A stretch of DNA of 55,727 nt, taken from Marinilabiliaceae bacterium. Lineage in GTDB: Bacteria > Bacteroidota > Bacteroidia > Bacteroidales > Marinilabiliaceae. A program made the translations under genes and the position numbers. This document shows, piece by piece, positions 1 to 7,745 of the stretch (within the stretch, counting starts at the first letter, position 1; the number at the start of each line of letters is the position of its first letter). A model generated the notes under the pieces. It ran no database searches, had not been told where the DNA came from, and saw only the letters and a list, made by a program, of their open reading frames with translations. Where the stretch lies: the NCBI GenBank assembly GCA_016342595.1, contig JAEINY010000008.1, positions 1-55,727 on the forward strand, given 5' to 3'.

Positions 1-390
1 GATGTGAATCCAAAGCTTCTGATTAAAGGGATTATTGAGAGTTACGTTGAATTATTCCTGGAGAAGCCCTATCTGCCTAATTTTATCATTAGTGAGTTAA
101 CCCGGAATCCTGAGCGCATCGAGGAATTAATGCGCGAGAGTGGGATAGCTCCGATGCAATTGGTAAAGTATGTGCAACATCAAATGAATCAGGGGGTCAT
201 TGTTCAAATGGATCCGCGCGAACTGTTTATCAATGTGATTGGTTTGTGTGTGTTTCCTTTCGCCGCCCGCCCGTTAATTTCGCGTATCATTTGGGACAAT
301 GATCAGGATAGCTATACTTATTTTCTGAAGAGTAGAAAGAAGTCCGTCTTTCAATTTATAGAACAAATCATCTTTAAAGATAAAATGTAA
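1..390 (+). CDS. TetR-family transcriptional regulator, C-terminal part (5' end outside window)
   Basis: The frame is already open at base 1, and the all-helical 128-residue sequence lacks the N-terminal helix-turn-helix, so the real start lies upstream. What is left looks like the ligand-binding and dimer domain of a TetR-type repressor. The stop overlaps the TolC gene start by one base (TAATG), so it is the first visible gene of the exporter operon. By analogy to CecR upstream of ybhGFSR in Enterobacteria it probably represses this operon and responds to an exported compound. The ligand cannot be told from the sequence. Confidence 0.75.
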   Translation, partial: DVNPKLLIKGIIESYVELFLEKPYLPNFIISELTRNPERIEELMRESGIAPMQLVKYVQHQMNQGVIVQMDPRELFINVIGLCVFPFAARPLISRIIWDNDQDSYTYFLKSRKKSVFQFIEQIIFKDKM

Positions 391-1655
391 TGGTTATGCG
401 TCAAATTGGTTTCATTTTGTTCGTCTGTCTGGCTGGCATTATGCCGGAAGGAAAAGCTCAATCCCTCTCACTGGATGATTGTTTACTGCTGAGTCGGGAG
501 AACTATCCCTTGCAATCCGAATTTAGTAATGTGAAGCAGCAAACGGAGTTGCGATTGAAGAATTTACATGCCCGGTATTATCCCACGATGGATTTAACCG
601 GACAATTCTCCTGGCAGAATGATGTTCCCCATTTCAATTCACCTACGGCGACCTTTAAAGTACCCAAAGCCCCGCAAGATCAATATAAAGCCTTTGTAGA
701 TGTAAAGCAGGTGATTTATGATGGAGGGATCACGAAAGCTGCGAATGCGGTGGAGTTAAGTCAGCAATCCATGCAACATCAAAATCTGGAAGTGGAATTA
801 TACCAGGTACGCGCGCAGGTGATCCAAACTTACTTTCTGGTGCTGGCCATTGATGAGCAGCTCAAGCAAGTCGATTATCGAATGGAAATCCTGAAGAAAC
901 GATTGTTTGAGATACAAAGTGGCGTGGATAATGGGATGGTGCTGCAATGTGAAGCGGATGCCTTTCGGGTCGAATTATTAAAGTTGGAACAGGATCGGTT
1001 TGCCATGGAGGAGGGGCGTCGATCAGCAAGGGAGATATTAGCTGAACTCACCGGAAAGGAAATACCATCGGATGTTTCATTTACCATGCCCACGAGTGAA
1101 ACGGCACCTCAAACGCTAAATCGACCGGAGTTAAGTCTGTTTGATGCGCAACGCTTACAACTGGAGTCTGCTCAGAAACTCACGACACAACAACGGATGC
1201 CTGTCATCGCTGGTTTTGGACAATTGGGTTATGGGAATCCAGGATATAATTTGCTAAAAGATGAGTTTGAACCATTTTATATGGTAGGCTTGCGCTTGAA
1301 TTGGAAAATTTGGGATTGGAAGGAAACCGCCCGGAAGAAAGATGTGTTGCAACTGCAAGCACAAAGTGTGAATGCGCGTGAAGCGATCTTTGAAAAGAAT
1401 ATCCGGCTCGTTTCTGGTGATGTGAAAGCCCGGATACGTCAATTGGAACGCATCATGGAGAAGGATGATGAGATCATAGCGCTTCGAAAAAGCATCACCC
1501 AATCGGCACAGTCGCGATTAACAAATGGGACTTATACGGCTGCCGATTACATTACTGATTTCAATGCAGAAAGCATGGCAATTCTGGCCAGGGAGATGCA
1601 TCACATCGAATTAAACAGAGCACGGCGGGAGATGCAGAATATATTGGGTTACTAG
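390..1655 (+). CDS. TolC-family outer membrane efflux protein
   Basis: This 421-residue protein has a signal peptide (about residues 1-23, ending in GKAQ) followed by two repeats of long amphipathic helices, the usual build of TolC/OprM outer membrane channels. It should form a trimeric channel for the ABC exporter encoded downstream. The start overlaps the stop of the TetR gene by one base; a second ATG two codons later would also work. An 82-nt gap separates it from the HlyD gene. Substrate unknown. Confidence 0.88.
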   Translation: MVMRQIGFILFVCLAGIMPEGKAQSLSLDDCLLLSRENYPLQSEFSNVKQQTELRLKNLHARYYPTMDLTGQFSWQNDVPHFNSPTATFKVPKAPQDQYKAFVDVKQVIYDGGITKAANAVELSQQSMQHQNLEVELYQVRAQVIQTYFLVLAIDEQLKQVDYRMEILKKRLFEIQSGVDNGMVLQCEADAFRVELLKLEQDRFAMEEGRRSAREILAELTGKEIPSDVSFTMPTSETAPQTLNRPELSLFDAQRLQLESAQKLTTQQRMPVIAGFGQLGYGNPGYNLLKDEFEPFYMVGLRLNWKIWDWKETARKKDVLQLQAQSVNAREAIFEKNIRLVSGDVKARIRQLERIMEKDDEIIALRKSITQSAQSRLTNGTYTAADYITDFNAESMAILAREMHHIELNRARREMQNILGY

Positions 1656-1737
1656 TTTATTCTGAGCGCTTAAATGAAATGGATTTTATTTAGGACAATA
1701 ATGATTTCAAAGATTAATGAAATAAAACGATACAATT

Positions 1738-2616
1738 ATGATACGCTATTATTTTATACTTCTGATCCTTTCCGTGTTGACCGCTTGTCAATCCGGAGAT
1801 GGTGAATCAGATGCCTATGGTAATTTTGAAGCCATTGAAACTTTCGTCAGCAGCGAAGTCACAGGGAAAGCTTTGCAGTTAAATGTGGAAGAGGGACAGG
1901 TTTTAAAAACTGGTACTTTAGTTTGCCTGGTAGATACCGTACCCATTGTGATCAAGCGCGATCAGTTGGAGGCCAGTCGCCTTGCAGCGATTAGTAAACT
2001 GGGGCAGGTGAGCGCTTCTCTGGAGGTGTTGAAGGCGCAAAATGAAGTGTTACAAAAAGATTATCAACGCATCACCAAAATGCTGAAAGATGGGGCGGCC
2101 ACGCAAAAGCAATTTGATGATGTGGAAGGTCAGCTCACCGTATTGGATCGGCAGGCAGATAGTCACCAGGCTCAAATGAATAGTATTCGGGCCGAAGTAA
2201 AAGTGGTGGAAGCACAACTGGCCGGTGTCTGGGATCAGTTAAGGCGCTGCCGTGTTCAAATGCCTGTGGATGGCACCATATTACAAAAATACAGTGAAGC
2301 CGGCGAGATGATAATGGCCGGGAAGCCCATTTTGAAAGTAGCTAATCTGGAAACCATCTATCTGGGGGCTTATGTCACGGGTAAGCAGCTGCCGGCAATT
2401 CAACTGAACCAAAAGGTACAGGTGATATTTGATAAAGATGAAGCAACGGATCAAAGTATGGAAGGAACGATTTCCTGGATTTCATCTTCCGCTGAGTTTA
2501 CGCCTAAAATTATCCAAACCAAAGAGGAGCGGGTCGATCAGGTGTATGCCATAAAAGTACTGGTGAAGAACGATGGCCGGTTAAAAATCGGAATGCCGGG
2601 AGAAATAAAGTTTTAG
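1738..2616 (+). CDS. HlyD/YbhG-like periplasmic adaptor, predicted lipoprotein
   Basis: This 292-residue membrane fusion protein starts with a lipoprotein signal whose lipobox is LTAC (Cys near residue 17), so it is probably lipid-anchored instead of held by a transmembrane helix. It has the first half of a biotinyl-lipoyl fold (about 40-65), a long coiled-coil hairpin (about 75-165), the second lipoyl half, and a beta-barrel domain (about 195-290). It should join the ABC-2 permease to TolC. Only 2 nt separate it from the first ATPase gene. Length and order match YbhG of the YbhGFSR exporter. Confidence 0.85.
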   Translation: MIRYYFILLILSVLTACQSGDGESDAYGNFEAIETFVSSEVTGKALQLNVEEGQVLKTGTLVCLVDTVPIVIKRDQLEASRLAAISKLGQVSASLEVLKAQNEVLQKDYQRITKMLKDGAATQKQFDDVEGQLTVLDRQADSHQAQMNSIRAEVKVVEAQLAGVWDQLRRCRVQMPVDGTILQKYSEAGEMIMAGKPILKVANLETIYLGAYVTGKQLPAIQLNQKVQVIFDKDEATDQSMEGTISWISSSAEFTPKIIQTKEERVDQVYAIKVLVKNDGRLKIGMPGEIKF

Positions 2617-2618
2617 CC

Positions 2619-3521
2619 ATGATTCGTATTAATAAGGTATCCAAATCATTTGATACGGTTCAGGCTGTTAATGAGGTTTCCATTGACGTGAACGATGGTG
2701 AGTTATTTGGTGTCATAGGGCCCGATGGAGCCGGGAAGACCACGCTTTTTCGTATGGTGAATTCACTGCTCATTCCGGATAAGGGCCAGATCGACCTTTG
2801 GGGACTTGATCCCGTTAAAGATTACCGCGAAGTGCGCAAGATCATTGGTTATATGCCCGGGAAATTCTCCCTCTATTATGACTTGTCCATCGAAGAAAAC
2901 CTGAAATTCTTTGCCACCGTATTTGGTACCACCATTGAAGAGAATTACCACCTGATAAAAGATATTTATCAGCAGATAGAACCGTTTAAGAAACGGCCGG
3001 CAGGCAAATTATCCGGCGGAATGAAACAAAAGTTGGCCTTGTCCTGTGCATTGATTCATAAACCGCGCTTATTGGTACTGGATGAACCTACTACGGGCGT
3101 GGATGCCGTGTCGCGGCGAGAGTTTTGGGAGATGTTGCAGCAATTGCGCGAAAAAGGCATTACCATTTTAGTATCCACCCCTTACATGGACGAAGCCGGG
3201 ATGTGTGACCGGGTTGCTTTGATGCAGAATGGACAGGTGCATGCCTGTGATATACCAACTGCCGTGACGCAGCAATTTGACGGGCAGTTGTTGGGCATTC
3301 GATCAAATGATATGTACCATTGTTTGTTGGATCTTCGGCAATGGGAGCACTGTCGCAATGTGTATCCTTTTGGTGAATACCTGCATTACCTCGATCAGCG
3401 ATCAACTTTTGAGCTTGATGAAGTGAACCGCTATTTAAAATCAAAAGGACACGACGGCATTGAATTGAAACCCGTTCATCCCGATATTGAAGATCGGTTT
3501 ATCCAATTAATGCATCAGTAA
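2619..3521 (+). CDS. ABC transporter ATP-binding protein (YbhF N-half type)
   Basis: This 300-residue protein has Walker A GPDGAGKT (34-41), the signature LSGGM (131-135), Walker B LLVLDE (151-156), and a C-terminal extension. The PDG variant of Walker A and the C-terminal tail resemble the first nucleotide-binding domain of E. coli YbhF, where two such domains are fused. Here the halves are separate genes. It should energise the two ABC-2 permeases encoded downstream, as a heterodimer with the ATPase that follows. The stop codon is part of a 22-bp palindrome. Confidence 0.88.
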   Translation: MIRINKVSKSFDTVQAVNEVSIDVNDGELFGVIGPDGAGKTTLFRMVNSLLIPDKGQIDLWGLDPVKDYREVRKIIGYMPGKFSLYYDLSIEENLKFFATVFGTTIEENYHLIKDIYQQIEPFKKRPAGKLSGGMKQKLALSCALIHKPRLLVLDEPTTGVDAVSRREFWEMLQQLREKGITILVSTPYMDEAGMCDRVALMQNGQVHACDIPTAVTQQFDGQLLGIRSNDMYHCLLDLRQWEHCRNVYPFGEYLHYLDQRSTFELDEVNRYLKSKGHDGIELKPVHPDIEDRFIQLMHQ

Positions 3522-3542
3522 CCACAAGCTTTAGCTTGTGGT
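3521..3542. repeat. Perfect palindrome in the spacer between the ATPase genes
   Basis: ACCACAAGCT and its exact complement AGCTTGTGGT are separated by 2 nt. The element starts on the last base of the upstream stop codon. There is no T-run behind it, so it is a poor terminator. It resembles the palindrome at 38880-38899 (same pattern, one base pair changed), so it is probably a dispersed REP-type element. It could act as an mRNA stabiliser or attenuator inside the operon. Confidence 0.7.
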
Positions 3543-3576
3543 GCTTCAAGGTACTACAGACTAAACTCAGCACCTA

Positions 3577-4314
3577 ATGAACAGAAAAGAACCCGTCATA
3601 ACCGTAAAAAACCTAGTTAAACGCTTCGGCACTTTCGTAGCCAATGATCACCTCAACTTCCAAGTGGAACGCGGTGAGATATTTGGTTTCCTGGGCGCCA
3701 ATGGAGCCGGAAAAACAACGGCGATGCGCATTCTGTGCGGACTGTCTGCGCCTACCGAAGGAGAAGTAAGTGTGGCAGGCTTTCCGGTGAAATCACAACC
3801 CGAAGAGGTGAAGAAACGCATTGGTTACATGAGTCAGAAATTCTCTCTGTTCGAAGATCTCACCATTTGGGAGAACATGCGCTTCTTTAGTGCCATATAC
3901 GGCATGTCAAATGGGGCCTTCAAAAAACGGGGAACCGAATTGTTAAAGAAACTGGACTTATATGAAGAACGGAATAGACTGGTTGCCTCTTTATCCCTGG
4001 GATGGAAGCAGAAACTCGCCTTCTCGGTGGCCATTATGCATCAGCCCTCCATTGTTTTTCTGGATGAACCCACCAGCGGTGTTGATCCCATCACACGTCG
4101 TCAGTTTTGGGAAATGATATACGAAGCTGCGGATAATGGCATCACCGTTTTTGTCACCACCCACTACATGGATGAAGCTGAATATTGTAATCGGGTTACC
4201 ATCATGGTTGATGGAAAGATTGAAGCCCTGGATACGCCCGGTCAATTGAAAAAACAGTTTCAGGTGGAGAGTATGAATGAGGTGTTTTTAGCATTAACAC
4301 GAAATAATGTATAA
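3577..4314 (+). CDS. ABC transporter ATP-binding protein (YbhF C-half type)
   Basis: This 245-residue nucleotide-binding subunit has Walker A GANGAGKT (40-47), Walker B IVFLDEP (159-165) and the switch His in the VTTH motif. The signature is LSLGW (139-143) instead of LSGGQ. The second domain of E. coli YbhF also deviates here (LPLGF), so this looks like a family trait and not decay. It pairs with the preceding ATPase, giving one canonical and one altered signature site. The spacer to the next gene is filled by an AT-rich 7-bp repeat array. Confidence 0.88.
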   Translation: MNRKEPVITVKNLVKRFGTFVANDHLNFQVERGEIFGFLGANGAGKTTAMRILCGLSAPTEGEVSVAGFPVKSQPEEVKKRIGYMSQKFSLFEDLTIWENMRFFSAIYGMSNGAFKKRGTELLKKLDLYEERNRLVASLSLGWKQKLAFSVAIMHQPSIVFLDEPTSGVDPITRRQFWEMIYEAADNGITVFVTTHYMDEAEYCNRVTIMVDGKIEALDTPGQLKKQFQVESMNEVFLALTRNNV

Positions 4315-4385
4315 TGATTAATTATGAATGTTTAATGAAGTGTTATCTGCATTAATCATTAACAATTAATCACTAATAATTAAAA
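4312..4385. repeat. Inverted pair of degenerate 7-bp arrays (NNTTAAT and ATTAANN)
   Basis: From 4351 to 4385 the sequence reads as five consecutive 7-bp units of consensus ATTAANN (4351, 4358, 4365, 4372, 4379). From 4316 to 4336 three units of the complementary form NNTTAAT occur. TGATTAATT (4315-4323) can pair with AATTAATCA (4364-4372), and TTAATGA (4332-4338) with TCATTAA (4356-4362), so the whole spacer can fold as an imperfect hairpin. It fills the gap between the second ATPase and first permease genes. Confidence 0.65.
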
Positions 4386-4387
4386 AG

Positions 4388-5497
4388 ATGAACCGTTTTT
4401 GGGCATTCGTTAAAAAAGAGTTTCTACATATCTTCCGGGATTATCGCACCATGATGATCCTCTTTGCCATGCCGGTGGTGCAGATTCTTATCTTCGGCTT
4501 TGTGATTACCTCCGAAATTCAGGATGCGTCCATTGCAGTATTGGATAAATCAAAGGATGAGGTCACGCAGCAATTGACCAATAAAATGATGGCATCGGGT
4601 TATTTTAAGGTGGAGCGGTATTTACAGAACGAATCACAATTGGAAGATGCTTTTAAGGTCGGTCGTGTTAAGATGGCGGTTGTGTTTGAACCGGATTTCG
4701 CCCATCGTTTTTATAAAGACGGGCTGGCCAGGGTGCAATTCGTGGCCGATGCTGCCGATGCCAATACCGCGCGTTTACTAACTGGCTATGCCGAAGGGAT
4801 TATCGCCACTTTTCAGCGCGAACAGAATGCCTTGAATGCCATTGACATGAAACGTATCATCCCTGAAGTACGCATGTATTACAATGAGAACCTGGATGGC
4901 GTGTTTATGTCGGTGCCGGGTATTATGGCCATGATCCTCATGTTGGTATCGGCCATGATGACCTCCATTTCCATTACGCGTGAAAAGGAATTCGGATCCA
5001 TGGAAGTGTTGTTAATCTCTCCTTTAAAGCCTTATCAAATCATACTTGGGAAAGTAGTTCCTTATGTATTGCTGGCACTCATTAATGCCGTCTCTATTCT
5101 CATTATGGGTTACTTTGTCTTTCAGGTACCCATCAAAGGAAGTTTGGTATTACTACTATTTGAGTCTTTGCTTTTCATTGTTTTGGCCTTATCGTTGGGG
5201 ATCTTCATCTCCACTGTGGCCAAAAATCAGATGGTGGCCATGTTTATGAGTATGTTTGGATTGATGCTGCCAACTATTCTCTTATCCGGATTTATATTTC
5301 CCATCGAAAACATGCCATTGCCGTTGCAACTGCTTAGTAATATCATGCCACCACGTTGGTTTATCATCATCATCAAAAGTGTCATGCTCAAAGGCGTGGG
5401 CTTGACTTATATCTGGAAAGAAACATTGATACTCATGGTATTTATTACTGTTTTCGTGAGCCTCAGTGTGAAGAAATTTAAAATCCGATTGGAGTGA
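4388..5497 (+). CDS. ABC-2 type permease (YbhS-like)
   Basis: This 369-residue inner membrane protein has one N-terminal transmembrane helix (about 22-42), a large periplasmic domain (about 45-170), and five C-terminal helices (about 175-365), as in the ABC-2/YbhS-YbhR permeases. The motif TREKEFGSMEVLLISPL (about residue 200) is typical of the cytoplasmic coupling helix. It should form a heterodimer with the next permease, of the same length. It probably exports drugs or other amphipathic compounds; YbhGFSR is linked to cefoperazone and chloramphenicol in E. coli, which cannot be assumed here. Confidence 0.88.
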   Translation: MNRFWAFVKKEFLHIFRDYRTMMILFAMPVVQILIFGFVITSEIQDASIAVLDKSKDEVTQQLTNKMMASGYFKVERYLQNESQLEDAFKVGRVKMAVVFEPDFAHRFYKDGLARVQFVADAADANTARLLTGYAEGIIATFQREQNALNAIDMKRIIPEVRMYYNENLDGVFMSVPGIMAMILMLVSAMMTSISITREKEFGSMEVLLISPLKPYQIILGKVVPYVLLALINAVSILIMGYFVFQVPIKGSLVLLLFESLLFIVLALSLGIFISTVAKNQMVAMFMSMFGLMLPTILLSGFIFPIENMPLPLQLLSNIMPPRWFIIIIKSVMLKGVGLTYIWKETLILMVFITVFVSLSVKKFKIRLE

Positions 5498-5502
5498 TAA
5501 AA

Positions 5503-5530
5503 GTGCTTAGTGCAGTGTGCCTGGTGCTTA
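5503..5530. repeat. Degenerate 7-bp tandem array, unit GTGCNNN (4 copies)
   Basis: Four consecutive 7-bp units start at 5503, 5510, 5517 and 5524, each opening with GTGC. The array begins 6 nt after the stop of the first permease gene and lies 12 nt before a second heptad array of different consensus. Confidence 0.6.
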
Positions 5531-5542
5531 GCTTGGGCAACT

Positions 5543-5612
5543 GCAACCTGAAACCCGCAACCTGAAACCTGTAACCTGAACCCTGCAACCTGTACCCTGA
5601 TCCCTGTCACCT
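5543..5612. repeat. Degenerate 7-bp tandem array, unit GNAACCT (10 copies)
   Basis: Ten consecutive 7-bp units run without a gap from 5543 to 5612. Position 1 is always G, the last T or C, and the second base is variable. The reverse strand gives an open frame with repetitive V/Q/G/F residues, which is a by-product of the repeat and should not be annotated as a gene. The array ends 15 nt before the start of the second permease gene. Confidence 0.8.
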
Positions 5613-5627
5613 TGTAACTTTAAAACC

Positions 5628-6737
5628 ATGCGCATCTTATTCTACCTCTTACAAAAAGAGTTCCTTCAGATTTTCCGCAATAAAACCATGCTGCCACTTA
5701 TTTTTATATTACCGGTGGTGCAATTAATTGTGTTGGTGAATGCAGCTACCATGGATATGAAAAACATTCGGGTGACGGTGGTCGATCATGATTTGTCGGC
5801 CATGTCTCAGCAGTTGATCCAAAAGCTGGAGGCTTCTCCTTTTTTTGAAGTGCAGGACATGCTGCTATCCAAAGAAGCCGCCAAGACGCAGCTTCATAAA
5901 AATCAAACGGATGTATTACTGATCATTCCACCGGATTGCGAGCGTCGTCTGGAGCGAGAGCTCGTCACCCAGGTGCAGGTCATTGCCGATGCCATTGACG
6001 CTACGCAGGCTCAATTGGCCTATGCCTATTTGGGAAATGTGGTTAATGATCTGTCCGTACATCTGCAAATGGAACGCCAGGAATGGAACGCGATCAAGCA
6101 AGTAAGCGTGACGTCTTCATTTTGGTATAATCCGGAACTGAATTACAAATACTACATGTTGCCGGGTATCCTGGTGATTCTTGTAACCATCATCGGGCTC
6201 TTTTTATCGGCGATGAACTTGGTAAGAGAAAAGGAGATTGGTACAGCGGAGCAGATTAATGTCACACCTGTACGCAAGTACCAGTTTATTATTGGCAAGT
6301 TGGTCCCCTTTTGGGTGATCGGATTAATCGAATTAGCACTCGGCCTACTGGTGGGTCGTTTATTATATGGTGTTCCCTTCGTGGGCAACCTGTTTGTATT
6401 ATTCTGTTTTGCGTCCATCTATCTGATTGCTATTTTAGGATTGGGTTTGTTGCTGTCCACCCGTTCGGCCACCCAGCAGCAAGTCATGCTCATGAGTTAT
6501 TTCTTTCTGCTGATCTTTGTATTGATGAGTGGCGTGTTTACTGCTGTAGAAAACATGCCGCAGTGGGCACAGGAAGTCAATCGGCTCAATCCGCTTTATT
6601 ATTTCATGAATGTGATGCGCATGGTTTTGTTAAAAGGAGCCGGATTCGCTGATTTAGCACCTGAGTTTATGGCCATGTCTGTTTACGCTTGTATTTCGGT
6701 ACCTCTGGCAGTAATTAGTTATCGGAAGACCAGTTGA
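5628..6737 (+). CDS. ABC-2 type permease (YbhR-like)
   Basis: This second 369-residue ABC-2 permease has one N-terminal helix, a periplasmic domain (about 45-165), and five C-terminal helices. The motif LVREKEIGTAEQINVTPV (about residue 200) matches the coupling region of its partner. It is the last gene of the exporter operon (TolC, adaptor, two ATPases, two permeases). The 130-nt spacer before it is mostly 7-bp repeats, so its expression may be uncoupled from its partner. No clear terminator follows. Confidence 0.88.
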   Translation: MRILFYLLQKEFLQIFRNKTMLPLIFILPVVQLIVLVNAATMDMKNIRVTVVDHDLSAMSQQLIQKLEASPFFEVQDMLLSKEAAKTQLHKNQTDVLLIIPPDCERRLERELVTQVQVIADAIDATQAQLAYAYLGNVVNDLSVHLQMERQEWNAIKQVSVTSSFWYNPELNYKYYMLPGILVILVTIIGLFLSAMNLVREKEIGTAEQINVTPVRKYQFIIGKLVPFWVIGLIELALGLLVGRLLYGVPFVGNLFVLFCFASIYLIAILGLGLLLSTRSATQQQVMLMSYFFLLIFVLMSGVFTAVENMPQWAQEVNRLNPLYYFMNVMRMVLLKGAGFADLAPEFMAMSVYACISVPLAVISYRKTS

Positions 6738-7013
6738 TGAGGTTAGAGGTGAATGGAGCCCTTGATTAGGAATGGAAAGTAGCAGGAGATAATGTAAAAG
6801 GTTCTGATTAGAATACTATTAGGCCGTAGAAATTAGGAAAAGTATTGGTGGAATTTATAAATGCAACAGGAGATAATATAAAAATGTTGGATGCGGGAAT
6901 TGAAGATACGTTTTTGAGTAGAAAAATGGCAGGAGAAGGTATGAAAGTGAAGGATAACGCTTGATTTTTTGATGAAGAGATGGTAATTTGCAGTTAACCA
7001 AATACCGACACCT
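6738..7013. other. 276-bp intergenic region with an imperfect direct repeat
   Basis: No ORF of note. The string AGGAGATAATGTAAAA near 6784 recurs as AGGAGATAATATAAAA near 6868, with related flanks. It may be a remnant of a duplicated segment. The promoter of the XRE gene at 7014 must lie here but no clear TAnnTTTG box was identified. Confidence 0.4.
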
Positions 7014-7367
7014 ATGTTACGTTATAATTTCGAACGGATCTTAAAGGCCAAGGGGATTGAGCGCCCCTATACTTATCTGATGAAAAACGGCTTTACTGAT
7101 CGTATAGCTACACGTGTTAATCAAAATAATGTCAAGCGTGTTGATCTAAGTACCGTCGAGCGTTTGTGCCTGCTCTTTAAATGCACGCCCAATGATTTGA
7201 TGGAGTGGATTCCGGAAACAACTTATCAGGAAGACAGCAGTCAACCTCTTAATGGACTGCGTCGAACGGATCAAGTGATAGACATTATTAAAGCTTTAAA
7301 TGATGCGCCCTTGGATAAGTTATCCGATATTGAAGCTTTCATCAGCGAAACCATCAAAAAGAAGTAG
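7014..7367 (+). CDS. XRE-family helix-turn-helix regulator
   Basis: This 117-residue cytoplasmic protein has a Cro/C1-type helix-turn-helix over about residues 1-67: the stretch around VDLSTVERLCLLFKC matches the usual 'first-find-cut-off' helix of short XRE proteins, followed by the typical PNDLMEW end. The C-terminal 45 residues form a short helical tail. The stop is one base ahead of a GTG that opens a small lipoprotein-like ORF, so the two may be co-transcribed. Targets unknown; autoregulation is common in such proteins. Confidence 0.8.
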   Translation: MLRYNFERILKAKGIERPYTYLMKNGFTDRIATRVNQNNVKRVDLSTVERLCLLFKCTPNDLMEWIPETTYQEDSSQPLNGLRRTDQVIDIIKALNDAPLDKLSDIEAFISETIKKK

Positions 7368-7368
7368 T

Positions 7369-7470
7369 GTGGACTATCGATGGACGGGCATTGTAATCAT
7401 CCTTTTAGTAGTAACGGCTTGTCAGCCCTTTGGTTATCAGTTATTGTCAGATGAAATTTATGATTGTTAA
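7369..7470 (+). CDS. Possible 33-residue lipoprotein-like small ORF
   Basis: A GTG-initiated frame begins one base after the stop of the XRE gene. It encodes a positively charged start (DYR), a hydrophobic run of 9-10 residues, and a lipobox VTAC followed by QPF, then stops after 33 codons. That is the pattern of a bacterial lipoprotein signal with a very short mature part (about 15 residues). It may be a real tiny lipoprotein coupled to the regulator, or the truncated 5' end of a lost lipoprotein gene. It could also be chance. Confidence 0.4.
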   Translation: MDYRWTGIVIILLVVTACQPFGYQLLSDEIYDC

Positions 7471-7745
7471 AAGGATAAAGTTCGGGAATGGACAGATGTA
7501 TTTCATATTTATTTCTTAATATTGCCTTGGGGTAAAATAGTCTGAATGCCCTTAAGTGTGTGCTGTCCAGAAAGTCTAAGAGCGTTTGTTTCACTTACAG
7601 TTTGTTTTGTGGTAATTAGAAAATAGTTGGGATAGATTATGTGCCAAATCTATTTGTTTAGACGAAAAGTACCGCAATAGCGATTAAGGCAAAAAATAAT
7701 ATGGATTCTTTCGGTTTAATAATTGAGAGAAAAAAGATATAGCAA
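7471..7745. other. AT-rich spacer upstream of the glycosyltransferase gene
   Basis: The 275-bp spacer is AT-rich. I see no convincing ORF on either strand: the 65-codon reverse frame here has no family-like features. No palindrome or clear terminator was noticed. A change in base composition compared with the operon to the left hints at a junction. Confidence 0.35.

Noticed and set aside
5407..5610. Reverse-strand ORF with repeated VQVAGF/LQVSG residues
   Set aside because: It is the translation of the GNAACCT 7-bp array and the end of a permease gene; no start signal or family feature.
7397..7594. 65-codon reverse ORF
   Set aside because: It lies across the small lipoprotein-like ORF and an AT-rich spacer, with low protein character.
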